DNA of 64,000 bases from Prevotella sp. (GTDB lineage: Bacteria; Bacteroidota; Bacteroidia; Bacteroidales; Bacteroidaceae): NCBI GenBank assembly GCA_017554145.1, contig JAFZIZ010000012.1, forward strand, positions 1-64,000, given 5' to 3'. A model generated the notes under the pieces. The model was given only the letters and a program-made list of their open reading frames with translations, was not told the DNA's origin and ran no database searches. Position numbers and translations under genes: made by a program. Of the stretch, positions 25,969 to 35,860 are shown in pieces; the stretch's first letter is position 1; each line of letters opens with the position of its first letter.

Positions 25969-26469
25969 ATGCCCATAGATTTCTTGAAACGGTTAGGATT
26001 GTTCTTCGTCTTTGTGTTGGCACAGACGATGGTGTTAGGCCGTATCCATCTGTTTGGCTATGCCACCCCGTTGCTCTATGTCTATTTCGTGGCCATGTTC
26101 AATCGCAACTATCCTAAATGGGCAGTGCTCTTATGGAGTTTTGCCATGGGGTTGACGATAGATATTTTCTCGAATACACCTGGTGTGGCAGCAGCATCCC
26201 TTACCTTGATAGGTGCTATACAGCCTTATTTCCTGGAACCTTTTATTCCTCGTGACTCAGTAGACGATCTCCGTCCTTCCATCCGTACCATCGGGGTGGT
26301 GAAGTATGTCTATTATATTACTATACTGGTGGTGCTCTATTGTTTGGTGTTCTTCTCTTTGGAGGCTTTCAACTTCTTCAATTGGATGGATATCCTGAAG
26401 AGTGTAGGAGGCAGTGCTGTGATTACATTGGTGCTGATATTGACCTTTGAAAGTGTTTCAAGCAAGTAG
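25969..26469 (+). CDS. mreD: Rod-shape-determining protein MreD
   Basis: The product has 166 residues and is nearly all membrane, with about five hydrophobic segments (for example LGLFFVFVLAQTMVLG and ITILVVLYCLVFFSLEAF). The NRNYPKWAVLLWSFAMGLTID turn is typical of Bacteroidetes MreD. It is a membrane component of the elongasome. Position between mreC and mrdA confirms the call. Confidence 0.9.
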   Translation: MPIDFLKRLGLFFVFVLAQTMVLGRIHLFGYATPLLYVYFVAMFNRNYPKWAVLLWSFAMGLTIDIFSNTPGVAAASLTLIGAIQPYFLEPFIPRDSVDDLRPSIRTIGVVKYVYYITILVVLYCLVFFSLEAFNFFNWMDILKSVGGSAVITLVLILTFESVSSK

Positions 26470-26472
26470 GGC

Positions 26473-28332
26473 ATGAAGGAGGAATATGGGTTTGAGAACC
26501 GACATTATGTGATAGGTGGCGTGGCAATTGTTATTGTCGTTATCTATATCATTCGTCTTTTTGCCTTACAGATCATGAGTGACGACTATAAGAAGAATGC
26601 CGACTCAAATGCTTTCCTTAAGAAGATAGAATACCCTGCCCGCGGTGTGATTACCGACCGTCAAGGGAAACTACTGGTATATAATCAGCCTGCTTACGAT
26701 ATCATGGTCATCATGAATGAGGCAAAGGACCATCTGGACACCCTTGAGTTCTGTCAGGCGCTGAATATCACCAGAGAGGAGTTCGACAAGAGGATGGAGG
26801 AAATCAAGGATCGTGGCAAGAATCCTGGTTATAGCCGTTTCACTCAGCAGATGTTCATGAGTCAGTTGTCTGACAAGGACTTCTCCGTCTTTCAGGAGAA
26901 GATGTTCCGCTTCCCTGGTTTCTATGTGCAGCGTCGTAGCATCCGCCAATACCAGTATCCCTATGCGGCTCATGTACTGGGTGATGTAGCAGAGGTGTCT
27001 CCTTCAGACATAGAGGAAGACGACTATTATATTCCTGGCGACTATATCGGTAAGTTGGGCGTGGAACGCAGTTACGAGAAACAACTTCGTGGCGAGAAGG
27101 GCATTCAGATATTATTGCGTGATGCCCATGGTCGTATACAGGGACGCTATCAGGATGGTGCTTTTGACCGTCGGCCTGTACCTGGTAAGAACCTCACCCT
27201 TGCCCTTGATATGGAATTACAGGAATTGGGCGAAAAGTTGATGGAAGGGAAGATTGGCAGTATCGTTGCTATCGAGCCTTCGACGGGTGAGATCCTTTGT
27301 ATGGTGTCCTCTCCTTCGTATGATCCTCGAATGATGGTGGGACGTGCCCGTTCTAAGAATCATCGTTTGTTGAGTCAGAACGTATGGAAACCCTTGCTGA
27401 ACCGTAGTATCATGGGACAGTATCCTCCTGGTTCTACCTTTAAGACCACACAGGGACTGACCTTTATGAGTGAGGGCGTCCTTCATCCAACCCGTACTGC
27501 CTATCCTTGTGCTCATGGTTTTAATTTCAAGGGATTGCATGTAGGCTGTCATGGTCATGCGGCTCCCTTACCATTGGTTCCAGCCCTCTCTACTTCCTGT
27601 AACGGTTATTTCTGTTGGGGACTCTATTACATGATTAACCAGAACATCAGCAAGTACGGCAGTGTACAGAATGCCATGAACAAATGGCGCGACTATATGG
27701 TGAGCATGGGCTTTGGTTACCGTCTTGGTGTAGACTTGCCTGGAGAGAAACGCGGACTGATACCCAATGCCGACTACTATGATAACGCCTACAAGAAGTC
27801 GTGGAACGGACTGACGGTTATCTCTATTGCCATCGGACAGGGTGAGGTGAATGCCACTCCGTTGCAGATTGCCAATCTGGGCGCCACCATTGCCAACCGT
27901 GGTTGGTTTATCACACCGCATGTTGTCAAGAAGATACAGGGCGAGGAACTGGATACGCTTTATACGAAGCGTCGCTATACGATGGCAAAACGGGAGGCCT
28001 ACGATTACGTGGTGGCTGGTATGCGTGCTTCGGCAACGGGTGGTACTTGTCATGAATTGGCCAAATACGATTTTGTGGCCTGTGGAAAGACGGGTACGGC
28101 ACAGAACCGTGGTCACGACCACTCGGTATTTATGGGTTTTGCTCCTATGGATAAGCCGAAGATTGCCGTTGCCGTCTATGTGGAGAATGGTGGATGGGGT
28201 GCTACCTATGGTGTACCTATCGGCGGTTTGATTATGGAGAAGTATATTCACGGGAAACTCTCGGAAGCTTCTGAAAGGAAAGCGACGGAGTTCCAACACA
28301 GACATATTACTTATGGCAACACGAGCAGGTAG
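26473..28332 (+). CDS. mrdA: Penicillin-binding protein 2 (elongation transpeptidase)
   Basis: The product has 619 residues. It has an N-terminal membrane anchor (about 12-32), a PBP dimer domain (about 45-215), and a transpeptidase domain with the three active-site motifs: STFK with Ser321 as nucleophile, SCN at 375-377 and KTG at 539-541. It cross-links peptidoglycan during rod elongation and works with RodA, whose gene overlaps its last 20 bp. Confidence 0.97.
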   Translation: MKEEYGFENRHYVIGGVAIVIVVIYIIRLFALQIMSDDYKKNADSNAFLKKIEYPARGVITDRQGKLLVYNQPAYDIMVIMNEAKDHLDTLEFCQALNITREEFDKRMEEIKDRGKNPGYSRFTQQMFMSQLSDKDFSVFQEKMFRFPGFYVQRRSIRQYQYPYAAHVLGDVAEVSPSDIEEDDYYIPGDYIGKLGVERSYEKQLRGEKGIQILLRDAHGRIQGRYQDGAFDRRPVPGKNLTLALDMELQELGEKLMEGKIGSIVAIEPSTGEILCMVSSPSYDPRMMVGRARSKNHRLLSQNVWKPLLNRSIMGQYPPGSTFKTTQGLTFMSEGVLHPTRTAYPCAHGFNFKGLHVGCHGHAAPLPLVPALSTSCNGYFCWGLYYMINQNISKYGSVQNAMNKWRDYMVSMGFGYRLGVDLPGEKRGLIPNADYYDNAYKKSWNGLTVISIAIGQGEVNATPLQIANLGATIANRGWFITPHVVKKIQGEELDTLYTKRRYTMAKREAYDYVVAGMRASATGGTCHELAKYDFVACGKTGTAQNRGHDHSVFMGFAPMDKPKIAVAVYVENGGWGATYGVPIGGLIMEKYIHGKLSEASERKATEFQHRHITYGNTSR

Positions 28333-29776
28333 ACAGACAAGCGTATTACGCTCCATTGACTGGTGGACGATATTGATCTATATCGCCCTGTTGTCGTTTG
28401 GTTGGATCAGTGTCTGTGGCGCCAGTTATTCCTATGGTGATACGGATATCTTCAGTCTTTCCACCCGTTCGGGTATGCAGATTGTCTGGATTGGCACGTC
28501 TATCGTATTAGGTTTTACTATTCTGATGTCAGATGACCGTTTCTACGATACGTTTGCCTTTATCATCTACGGATTGTTGTTGTTATTGTTATTTGCCACT
28601 ATTTTCAATCCCCATAGTATCAAAGGCTCCAGATCATGGCTGGTCATGGGACCGTTGCGCCTACAACCTGCGGAGTTTGCCAAGTTTGCGACATCACTTG
28701 CCTTGGCGAAACTGATGTCTACCTATGGCTATAACATTCACCAATGGAAGCATTTCGCAGCAACATTGGCTATTATTCTGATTCCTATGCTGTTTATTGT
28801 GTTACAGCGTGAGACGGGCTCTGCTTTGGTGTATTTCGCCTTCTTTCTGATGTTCTATCGGGAAGGAATGCCTGGCTCTGTCCTTTTCACGGGGGTGGCA
28901 GCAGTGATCTATTTCGTCGTGGGTATCCGTTATGCGGAAGTCTATCTGGGTGATTCACCGACTTCGGTGGGTAAGTTCACTGTGCTTCTACTGATTCAGT
29001 TGTTCACGGCAGGAATGGTGTGGATATATGGTAGGGACAAGAAACTGGCATGGCGTATCGGACTCTGTTGTCTGGGTGTCACCTTATTCTCTTTGCTGCT
29101 TTTGAAACTTCCCTTTGATATTGTCTATATCCAACTGGCGATGACGGCTATCCTTATCCTCTATCTGGTATGGGAAGGCTTGGGCAAGCGCTTCCGAAAT
29201 TATTATTTCATCGCACTGTTTACATTGGGTTCGGTTGGTTTCTTCTATGGTGCCGACTTTATTCTCAACAATATGATGGAACCTCACCAGCGTACGCGTA
29301 TCAACGTACTGTTGGGTTTGGAGGAAGATTTGCGTGGTGCAGGCTATAATGTCCATCAGAGTGAGATAGCCATTGGTTCAGGTGGTATTGAGGGCAAGGG
29401 TTTCCTGAATGGTACACAGACCAAGTTGAAGTTTGTACCTGAGCAGGATACGGACTTTATCTTCTGCACGGTAGGTGAGGAAGAAGGTTTCTTAGGTTCG
29501 GCAGGTGTGTTGCTGTTGTTCTTGGCATTGATACTGCGACTCATCTATCTCTCGGAGCGACAACCGTTCCGCTTCGGGCGCGTCTATGGCTATTGCGTAC
29601 TCAGCATCTTCCTCTTCCATGTGTTCATCAATGTGGGAATGGTGTTGGGACTGACTCCTGTGATTGGTATTCCGTTGCCGTTCTTCAGTTATGGAGGCTC
29701 TTCGCTGTGGGGCTTCACTATCTTGCTGTTTATCTTCCTACGTATTGATGCGAGTCGCAACCTTATCAGGTCGTAA
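28313..29776 (+). CDS. rodA: Rod-shape-determining glycosyltransferase RodA
   Basis: The product has 487 residues, a little longer than the usual ~370-430. It is a SEDS polytopic membrane protein, with signatures SRSWLVMGPLRLQPAEFAKF, a GSGGIEGKGFLNGTQTKL periplasmic loop, FVPEQDTDFIFCTVGEEEGF and PLPFFSYGGSSLWG. It polymerises lipid II. The middle holds an extra pair of membrane segments (about 240-290). The start at 28313 lies inside mrdA in another frame, which implies translational coupling. Confidence 0.97.
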   Translation: MATRAGRQTSVLRSIDWWTILIYIALLSFGWISVCGASYSYGDTDIFSLSTRSGMQIVWIGTSIVLGFTILMSDDRFYDTFAFIIYGLLLLLLFATIFNPHSIKGSRSWLVMGPLRLQPAEFAKFATSLALAKLMSTYGYNIHQWKHFAATLAIILIPMLFIVLQRETGSALVYFAFFLMFYREGMPGSVLFTGVAAVIYFVVGIRYAEVYLGDSPTSVGKFTVLLLIQLFTAGMVWIYGRDKKLAWRIGLCCLGVTLFSLLLLKLPFDIVYIQLAMTAILILYLVWEGLGKRFRNYYFIALFTLGSVGFFYGADFILNNMMEPHQRTRINVLLGLEEDLRGAGYNVHQSEIAIGSGGIEGKGFLNGTQTKLKFVPEQDTDFIFCTVGEEEGFLGSAGVLLLFLALILRLIYLSERQPFRFGRVYGYCVLSIFLFHVFINVGMVLGLTPVIGIPLPFFSYGGSSLWGFTILLFIFLRIDASRNLIRS

Positions 29777-29787
29777 ACAATACCTTA

Positions 29788-30258
29788 TTATTTCTTGAGT
29801 GTAATACCGATATCCGCTATGCCGGGTAGGATTTCCCGTTTCATGTCATGACGGATAGTCACTTGCATAGAGTCTCCTTTCTGGAGTTCTACGGTGGTGA
29901 GATGGAAGTTATATTGGTAATGCCCGATACCTGGACCCTTGGCATTACCTTCGTCATCAATGAGGCTACATTCCAAGGTGTCACTGAAAGTCTCGTACGA
30001 AGGAAACACCGTCTGGTTGATAATCAGCGTAACAGCTGTAAAGGGATAGTTGTTATTGATTCTTATTCCAATCTCCTCATCGTAGGTTCCGGCAACCTTG
30101 ATAGGATCAACGCTGAAAGAGACTTCATCGTTTTTCTCCCAACCAGCAGTAGGTACATGCTTATATTGGCTGTAGATGATGCCGGCATGACAGGCTGTCA
30201 ATACCAACACCATACAGACCCCTATATAATATAATAAGGTGTACTTACTCTTTCTCAT
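29788..30258 (-). CDS. gldH: Gliding motility lipoprotein GldH
   Basis: The product has 156 residues. A lipoprotein signal peptide ends in the lipobox VLTAC (Cys at about 23). The mature part matches GldH: IIYSQYKHVPTAGWEKNDEV, an IGIRINNNYPFTAVTLIINQ strand pair, GPGIGHYQYNF and ILPGIADIGITLKK. In flavobacteria GldH belongs to the gliding/type IX secretion set. A longer in-frame reading to 30411 would add a basic stretch with no signal sense; the ATG at 30258 gives a proper lipoprotein start and overlaps ricT by 14 bp. Confidence 0.88.
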   Translation of the reverse strand: MRKSKYTLLYYIGVCMVLVLTACHAGIIYSQYKHVPTAGWEKNDEVSFSVDPIKVAGTYDEEIGIRINNNYPFTAVTLIINQTVFPSYETFSDTLECSLIDDEGNAKGPGIGHYQYNFHLTTVELQKGDSMQVTIRHDMKREILPGIADIGITLKK

Positions 30259-31381
30259 CTCTGGGTTTCTGGTCGTGCTTGGGTTTCTTGTGCTTCTTCT
30301 TTTTCTTCTTTGCCTTGTCGAAGCGGTTGATATTTTCCTGCGTAGCCAAGTCGAGCGGACGCTTAGGCTCTTGTTTCTTACCGTCTTCCTGCAGAGAGAT
30401 AGGTTTCTCACCTCTTTTGTTCATCTCGATAATCTGTTTCGCACGCTCTGCTGTGATGGTCTCCAGGTTAGCAGCGATATTCTTGTCGGTAGAATAGGAT
30501 ACCAGTCCTGCCAGAATATCTGCCTTGAAATAGTGGTATTCTGCATCCTGTGTCTGTAGGATGATTTCTTTTGCGGGCAGTTTACGACCTGCCTCTACAT
30601 AGTCATCCACCTCGTAGTTCAGACAGCATTTCAGTTTGGCACACATACCAGCCAGTTTCTGGGGATTGAGGGAGATGTCTTGGAAACGAGCAGAACTAGT
30701 ACCTACACTGATGAAGTTCTTCATCCATGTAGCACAACAGAGTTCTCTGCCACAGGGACCTGTTCCTCCGATGCGTCCAGCCTCCTGACGGGCACCAATT
30801 TGTTTCATCTCGATGCGTACATGGAAGGCTACTGCCAAGTCTTTGATCAACTGGCGGAAGTCTACACGCTCGTCAGCGATATAGTAGAAAATAGCCTTAT
30901 TGCCGTCGCCTTGGTATTCCACATCACCGATTTTCATCTTTAGTCCCAGTCCTTTGGCTATTTGTCTGCTCTCAATCATCGTGCTGTGTTCACGGCGTTT
31001 CGCCTCGTGGAACTTCTCCATATCCACAGGACGGGCAATGCGATAGATGCGCTTGATGTCATCGGCACTCTTCAGGTTAGCTTTCTTGATTTGCAGTTTT
31101 ACCAGTCGTCCTGTCAAGGTGACTACACCGATGTCGTGACCAGGGTTAGCCTCTACAGCAACGATATCTCCTTTCTTCAAGTCGAGGTTGTTCACATTAT
31201 GGTAGTAGCCCTTGCGAGTATGTTTGAACTGCACCTCCACCAAGTCTGTTGTATCAGTATTGCCAGGTACATCGGCGAGCCAGTCGTAGGTGTTCAACTG
31301 TCTGTCCTGTCGTCCTACGGCTTTGCTGCACAGTCCTCTGTCGCAACCGGTTTTTATTTCAAGGTCTTTAATTTTTTCCAT
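30245..31381 (-). CDS. ricT: PSP1-domain protein RicT (YaaT-like)
   Basis: The product has 378 residues. The PSP1 C-terminal domain carries the Cys motifs GGTGPCGRELCCATWMKNF and LAGMCAKLKCCLNYEVDDY, which in Bacillus RicT help bind iron-sulfur clusters within the RicAFT complex. The N-terminus adds CDRGLCSKAVGRQ. A Lys-rich tail (KKKKKHKKPKHD) ends the protein. It is located between holB and gldH, the usual order in Bacteroidales. Its exact role in this phylum is not known. Confidence 0.9.
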   Translation of the reverse strand: MEKIKDLEIKTGCDRGLCSKAVGRQDRQLNTYDWLADVPGNTDTTDLVEVQFKHTRKGYYHNVNNLDLKKGDIVAVEANPGHDIGVVTLTGRLVKLQIKKANLKSADDIKRIYRIARPVDMEKFHEAKRREHSTMIESRQIAKGLGLKMKIGDVEYQGDGNKAIFYYIADERVDFRQLIKDLAVAFHVRIEMKQIGARQEAGRIGGTGPCGRELCCATWMKNFISVGTSSARFQDISLNPQKLAGMCAKLKCCLNYEVDDYVEAGRKLPAKEIILQTQDAEYHYFKADILAGLVSYSTDKNIAANLETITAERAKQIIEMNKRGEKPISLQEDGKKQEPKRPLDLATQENINRFDKAKKKKKKHKKPKHDQKPRDEKE

Positions 31382-31390
31382 ATTTCAATT

Positions 31391-32500
31391 CTATTTCTGT
31401 ATCAATAGTACAATCATTTGTAGTGCCATATCAAAGAACACAATCTTCGCGTTGGCGTTCTGTCCGATGTCTCGGATGGCTTTGTTCACCAGTTCACTGA
31501 TGGGGATGACATTCGCCTCGTTGATAAAGCGGGCGAAGTTCTTGGCAAACTCCTCTTCGCGCTGCGACATATAGCAGAGGTCTGGATTTTGGAAGTTATA
31601 GACGAAGTTCTCGCGGATGAGACGCAGGAAATAGTTTAGAAAGCGTTTCTGTCGCTCTCGTCCCATCGCAGCGATGCGTTCACTCCATGCCTTTAAGTCT
31701 TTTACCCTCCGTTGATAGGCGAGTCGCATCAGTGTTTGGAACATATCGAGAAACAACTCGTTCTCAGAATCGGTACTCAACAGTTCCAAAGCCTTCAGCC
31801 AACTGCCATTTGCCATACGGGTTACCCGTTGGGCCGTCTCTTCGTTGAGTCCTCTGCGTTCTATCAGTGCCAGTCTGATGTCCTCGTCGGCAATGCGCTT
31901 TACGTCTACTCGTTGTACACGACTGCGAATCGTTTCCAATAGTTTGTCAGGTTCTTCGCAGACGAGCAGGAATACCGTCTGCTGGGGTGGCTCTTCCAAG
32001 AGTTTCAGTATCTTGTTGGCACATTCGATATTCATGCGCTCAGGCAACCAGATGAGGCTCACCTTATAGCCGCCCTGACTCGACTTCAGTGATAGTTTAT
32101 GTGTCAGTGCATCACTCTCACCTGCCGTGATAATCGCCTGCTGGTTCTCTCCGCCCATCATCTCCAGCCATTCATTCATGGTGAAGTAGGGACCCTCCAT
32201 CACCATCTCATGCCACTGGCGGGCGAAATCATCTGACACAGGCTTGTGGTCAGCGCTCATCGACGAGAGTTTGATGGTCGGGTAGGTGAAGTGCAGGTCG
32301 GGATGTTCCCATTTGGCAAGCATCGCCTTGTCGTTGGCTGTACGATTTAGCAGGTAGGCGGCGAATGCCATCGCGAGTGCCATCTTACCAGCACCCGTAG
32401 GACCACAAAGCATCAGCGCATGAGGCAGTCGCAGCTCCTCTACCAGTTGCAGCAGCCTCTCTTGCACATCCTTCTGTCCTATGACCTGCTCAAATCCCAT
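31391..32500 (-). CDS. holB: DNA polymerase III delta' subunit
   Basis: The product has 369 residues. The clamp-loader AAA+ fold is visible: MGFEQVIGQKDVQERLLQLV, HALMLCGPTGAGKMALAMAF (Walker A), WLPERMNIECANKILKLLEEP and a LETIRSRVQRVDVKRI sensor block. The C-terminal helical domain follows. The zinc-binding cysteines of some homologues are not obvious. It loads the sliding clamp at replication forks. It is 10 bp upstream of ricT. Confidence 0.92.
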   Translation of the reverse strand: MGFEQVIGQKDVQERLLQLVEELRLPHALMLCGPTGAGKMALAMAFAAYLLNRTANDKAMLAKWEHPDLHFTYPTIKLSSMSADHKPVSDDFARQWHEMVMEGPYFTMNEWLEMMGGENQQAIITAGESDALTHKLSLKSSQGGYKVSLIWLPERMNIECANKILKLLEEPPQQTVFLLVCEEPDKLLETIRSRVQRVDVKRIADEDIRLALIERRGLNEETAQRVTRMANGSWLKALELLSTDSENELFLDMFQTLMRLAYQRRVKDLKAWSERIAAMGRERQKRFLNYFLRLIRENFVYNFQNPDLCYMSQREEEFAKNFARFINEANVIPISELVNKAIRDIGQNANAKIVFFDMALQMIVLLIQK

Positions 32501-32521
32501 ATCGTCTTTAACCTTTAACCT

Positions 32522-33478
32522 CTAAAGCAGTCTCTTTGCGACTTCCACAACACTATCCACTGCCGATACCGTATAGAAATGGATGTTCTTCACACCATGC
32601 TCATAGAGATCACGACACTGTTGTGTGGTCCATTCGATACCCAACTGGCGGGCTTGTTCGTCCGTCTTACAGACAGCAATCTCCTTAGCCAGTGCCTCGG
32701 GGATATCACAATGGAACGTCTTAGGTACTACGGTCAACTGACTCAGTTTCGCCATGGGCTTGATACCTGGAACGATGGGAATGGTGATACCCATCTCTCT
32801 CGCTTTCTCTACGAAAGAGAAGTATTTCTCGTTGTCGTAGAACAACTGAGTCACTGCATATTGCGCTCCTAAGTCTTGTTTCTGTTTCAGATATTCCATG
32901 TCACGCTCCAGATTAGGTGCCTCTTCATGTTTCTCAGGATAGCAAGCTACACCAAAGTCGAACTTCGGACCTGGATGCTTGATGGGGGTGCCATCCGCAA
33001 AGAAGCCCTCGTTGAAGCGCACCACCTGACGAATCAGGTCGGTGGTATGTGCATGTCCGCCAGGGGTAGGTGTGAAGCGACTGTCTTCCTTCGCCTTGTC
33101 GCCTCGCAACAACATCAGGTTACGGATGCCTAAGAACTGTAAGTCGAGCAGTTCGTATTCGATCTGCTCAATGGTCTGACCACTGCATATCACATGTGGC
33201 TCTACTGGGATGTCGTAACGGTGCTGGATAGCAGCGGCAATGGCAATAGTACCTGGACGGCGACGGATGCGCTGCCGTTCAAACTGCCCGTTCTCCAACT
33301 CCTTATAGACATATTCCGAGTGATGCGTCGTGATATTGATAAACGCTGGATTGAAGTCCACGAGTTTGTCAATCGTCTGGAACAAAGCCTCTGTTCCGTT
33401 ACCCTTCAGCGGAGGCAAAACCTCGAACGAAAAACGCCTCTCCCCTGTATCTTGTTTGATATAATCTGCTACTGTCAT
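32522..33478 (-). CDS. metF: 5,10-methylenetetrahydrofolate reductase
   Basis: The product has 318 residues and reduces methylene-THF to methyl-THF for methionine synthesis with FAD. Motifs are RRFSFEVLPPL near the start, PAFINITTHHSEY, a LMLLRGDKAKED flavin loop, FDFGVACYPEKHEEAPN and GAQYAVTQLFYDNEKYFSF. The ATG at 33478 gives the usual start MTVADYIKQ. An upstream in-frame TTG lies at the transcription start and is rejected. Confidence 0.97.
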   Translation of the reverse strand: MTVADYIKQDTGERRFSFEVLPPLKGNGTEALFQTIDKLVDFNPAFINITTHHSEYVYKELENGQFERQRIRRRPGTIAIAAAIQHRYDIPVEPHVICSGQTIEQIEYELLDLQFLGIRNLMLLRGDKAKEDSRFTPTPGGHAHTTDLIRQVVRFNEGFFADGTPIKHPGPKFDFGVACYPEKHEEAPNLERDMEYLKQKQDLGAQYAVTQLFYDNEKYFSFVEKAREMGITIPIVPGIKPMAKLSQLTVVPKTFHCDIPEALAKEIAVCKTDEQARQLGIEWTTQQCRDLYEHGVKNIHFYTVSAVDSVVEVAKRLL

Positions 33479-33502
33479 ATTCGCGTATGTACACAATATG
33501 TT

Positions 33503-33511
33503 GCAAAGGTA
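33503..33511 (-). promoter_or_regulatory. -7 box for metF-holB-ricT-gldH
   Basis: The minus strand reads TACCTTTGC, 24 bp before the metF ATG. Confidence 0.5.
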
Positions 33512-33651
33512 CGAATAAGTGAGGAAAATACAAAAGGAAAACTTGAGATTTTCTTTTTATTTTCGAGCGAAAGTACCTTCGACGAAGTCAAAGATACAAA
33601 TTAGTGATCAAAATGCCAATTTTTTAGTGATTTATTTACATTTTGCCAAAT

Positions 33652-33723
33652 ATATGATTAATGAGTGCTAAGTATAGTACTTACGCCTGCTTAATACTAT
33701 ACTTACGAGTGCTAAACATATAG
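33652..33723 (+). repeat. Dispersed 72-bp intergenic element, copy B
   Basis: This is the same length and orientation as 604-675. It has AGTATAGTA and TACTATACT arms flanked by two copies of GAGTGCTA and ends AACATATAG. It abuts the terminator of the arabinofuranosidase gene, in the gap between two divergently oriented transcription units. Confidence 0.75.
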
Positions 33724-33724
33724 T

Positions 33725-33750
33725 AAAAAAGGAGCCAACGGCTCCTTTCT
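33725..33750 (-). terminator. Intrinsic terminator of the arabinofuranosidase gene
   Basis: AAAGGAGCC pairs with GGCTCCTTT around AAC, with T-rich ends in both directions. It begins at the stop codon of the minus-strand gene. Confidence 0.8.
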
Positions 33751-35741
33751 TATTTCTTTATCCGATAGATGCGGAACGACATGGGGGGAAGGTTGTCGAG
33801 TAGGAGGGAAGATCCTTTACCTTCGTCTACCTGAATAGTACCCTTTTGTGGCGTGATGAGTTCTGGTTTACAGATGGAGTTCTCATCATCCATACCAGAA
33901 TGGGAGAGGGTAAGCGTCTGTGCTGTGCGTGTACCCTTCATACCTGTGAGGTTGAAGGATACAGGCTGTTGCTCCTTCGATGTATTGGCAATCTTGATGA
34001 TGACCTCGTTGGTCTTGCTGTCGAAGGCAGCAGAAGCGAAAAGTCCATGCTGTCCTGCCTGGTTTGCCACAGGTTTCTTGTCCATCGTCAAAGAGAGCAC
34101 ATTCGTACCGGCATTGGTGGCATAGAGTTGTTGCACGTAGTAACTGACGGTCTTGAACATCTGCGTATTATCATACCATATCTGATCAGGACGCCACTGC
34201 CATCCGTCGACATGGGCGAAAAGGGGAGCAGGACTGGTCATTTGAACGATATCGGCATTACGCTCAAAACTCGTCATAAAGGCGGCTTCGAGGATGGCAG
34301 CCTCATAGTGGTTCCATTTCTTTCCCTTACCATGACAAGCATACTCACCGGCAAACACCTTCGGTCCCTTACGGTCGTAAGTATCGTAACGGAGTCCGTT
34401 GGTCAGGAACCATTCTTCATCGCGATAGTAATGTTCGTCGACAAGGTCAGCCTTTAGTTCCTTCATGGCTTTCCAACCATCCTCAAAACGATAGGTGTTA
34501 TCAGGGGTGTCATCGGGCATCGGACCACTGCTGCCTACTATCTTTATCTCAGGATATTTGGCACGGATGGCTGCTACGAAGGGTTTGAGACGCTCATAAT
34601 AGAACTCCCCCCACTGCTCATTACCTACACCGATGTACTTCATGTTAAAAGGAGCAGGATGTCCCATGTCGGCACGGATCTTTCCCCATTTGCTATCGGC
34701 AGGACCATTGGCAAACTCGATGAGGTCGAGACAATCGTCGATATAAGGCTGTAATTCGTTCAGAGGTACATGTGCACTTTCCTTATCCCAGTTTTGGAAC
34801 TGGCAGGCAAGACCTACACTGAGGATAGGCAACGGTTCGGCACCGATATCTTCAGCAAGTTGGAAGAACTCATAGAAACCGAGACCATACGACTGGTAAT
34901 AGTCAGCAAAGTAACGATGGTCGAATGTATGTTCCCAACGGTTCTGGTTCAGTGGACGGTTCTCTACAGGACCGATAGTGTTCTTCCACTGGTAGCGCGT
35001 ATCCAAGTCAGTGCCCTCCACGATGCAACCGCCAGGGAAGCGGAAGATACCTGGATGCAGGTTGGCAAGAGCCTGAGCGAGATCACGGCGCATACCGTTC
35101 TCACGGTTCTTGAACGTATTGACAGGGAAGAGAGATATATGTTCGAGTGCTACACTGTTGCTACCCTTGAGGAAGATGCGCAACTTCGCATACTTGTTTG
35201 TTTGGGGTGATGTCAGGTTGACGGTATATTTCTTCCAGTCAGAGGAAGTGATATGAAGCTCTTGTTCTACCAGTTCCTGTCGCTCTTCCATCGAACTCTC
35301 GTCGATGAGTTGCACACGGATGGCGCCATCGCCTTTAGGAGCCTTTGCCCATACGGAGAAACGATAGACCTCATCTTTCTCTAAACCGATGCCAAAGTAG
35401 CCCTCGTTGATGAGTCCTGTACGACGATCATTATGTCCAGGGTCGGAAAGAATGACATAATGAGGACAGCGTTCGAAGGGTCCGTCGTTCATCACATCGA
35501 CACAACCGAAGGCCTGCCAGCCCATCAGATGTTGTGGAAACTCAAATGAACGGTTCTTGATGAGTTCACCATAGAGCCCTCCGTCAGCGGCATAGTTGAT
35601 ATCCTCAAAGAAAATACCATACATGGTAGGCTGGATAGGGGCACCGAGTTTCTTGGTATTGATGTCGATAAGTGATGTCTGGGCAAGGGAGGCCAATGTC
35701 ATCAAAAAAGTAAAGGCAAAGACAAGCAGTTTCTTCTTCAT
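33750..35741 (-). CDS. Alpha-L-arabinofuranosidase, family GH51, secreted
   Basis: The product has 663 residues. A signal peptide (MKKKLLVFAFTFLMTLASLAQ) precedes the GH51 start PIQPTMYGIFFEDINYAADG. A CBM4_9-like beta-sandwich follows at about 60-195, and then the catalytic barrel. The acid/base Glu375 lies in GVGNEQWGEFYYE and the nucleophile Glu466 in VFAGEYACHG; the FRFPGGCIVEG loop is also typical. The enzyme removes arabinofuranosyl side groups from arabinan or arabinoxylan in the periplasm. The start at 35741 removes 13 residues with no signal sense from a longer reading. It is divergent from a kinase-porter-regulator operon. Confidence 0.95.
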   Translation of the reverse strand: MKKKLLVFAFTFLMTLASLAQTSLIDINTKKLGAPIQPTMYGIFFEDINYAADGGLYGELIKNRSFEFPQHLMGWQAFGCVDVMNDGPFERCPHYVILSDPGHNDRRTGLINEGYFGIGLEKDEVYRFSVWAKAPKGDGAIRVQLIDESSMEERQELVEQELHITSSDWKKYTVNLTSPQTNKYAKLRIFLKGSNSVALEHISLFPVNTFKNRENGMRRDLAQALANLHPGIFRFPGGCIVEGTDLDTRYQWKNTIGPVENRPLNQNRWEHTFDHRYFADYYQSYGLGFYEFFQLAEDIGAEPLPILSVGLACQFQNWDKESAHVPLNELQPYIDDCLDLIEFANGPADSKWGKIRADMGHPAPFNMKYIGVGNEQWGEFYYERLKPFVAAIRAKYPEIKIVGSSGPMPDDTPDNTYRFEDGWKAMKELKADLVDEHYYRDEEWFLTNGLRYDTYDRKGPKVFAGEYACHGKGKKWNHYEAAILEAAFMTSFERNADIVQMTSPAPLFAHVDGWQWRPDQIWYDNTQMFKTVSYYVQQLYATNAGTNVLSLTMDKKPVANQAGQHGLFASAAFDSKTNEVIIKIANTSKEQQPVSFNLTGMKGTRTAQTLTLSHSGMDDENSICKPELITPQKGTIQVDEGKGSSLLLDNLPPMSFRIYRIKK

Positions 35742-35776
35742 TTGTAGGAAAAAATTAGAGTTATACGTTTCTTGCC

Positions 35777-35785
35777 ACAAAATTA
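35777..35785 (-). promoter_or_regulatory. Putative -7 box for the GH51 gene
   Basis: The minus strand reads TAATTTTGT, 35 bp before the ATG at 35741. Confidence 0.4.
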
Positions 35786-35828
35786 GTTAAAAAGTAAGAC
35801 AATAGCAAGGAAATTGCCAAAAATAACT

Positions 35829-35837
35829 TACTTTTGC
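35829..35837 (+). promoter_or_regulatory. -7 box for the kinase-porter-regulator operon
   Basis: The site reads TACTTTTGC, 23 bp before the ATG at 35861. It is divergent from the GH51 promoter by about 45 bp. Confidence 0.5.
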
Positions 35838-35860
35838 ATTCAATTACTAATAACGCAGAT

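Noticed and set aside
27568..28356. 262-codon minus-strand frame
   Set aside because: It lies opposite mrdA and the start of rodA. The protein has no recognisable features and its composition mirrors mrdA.
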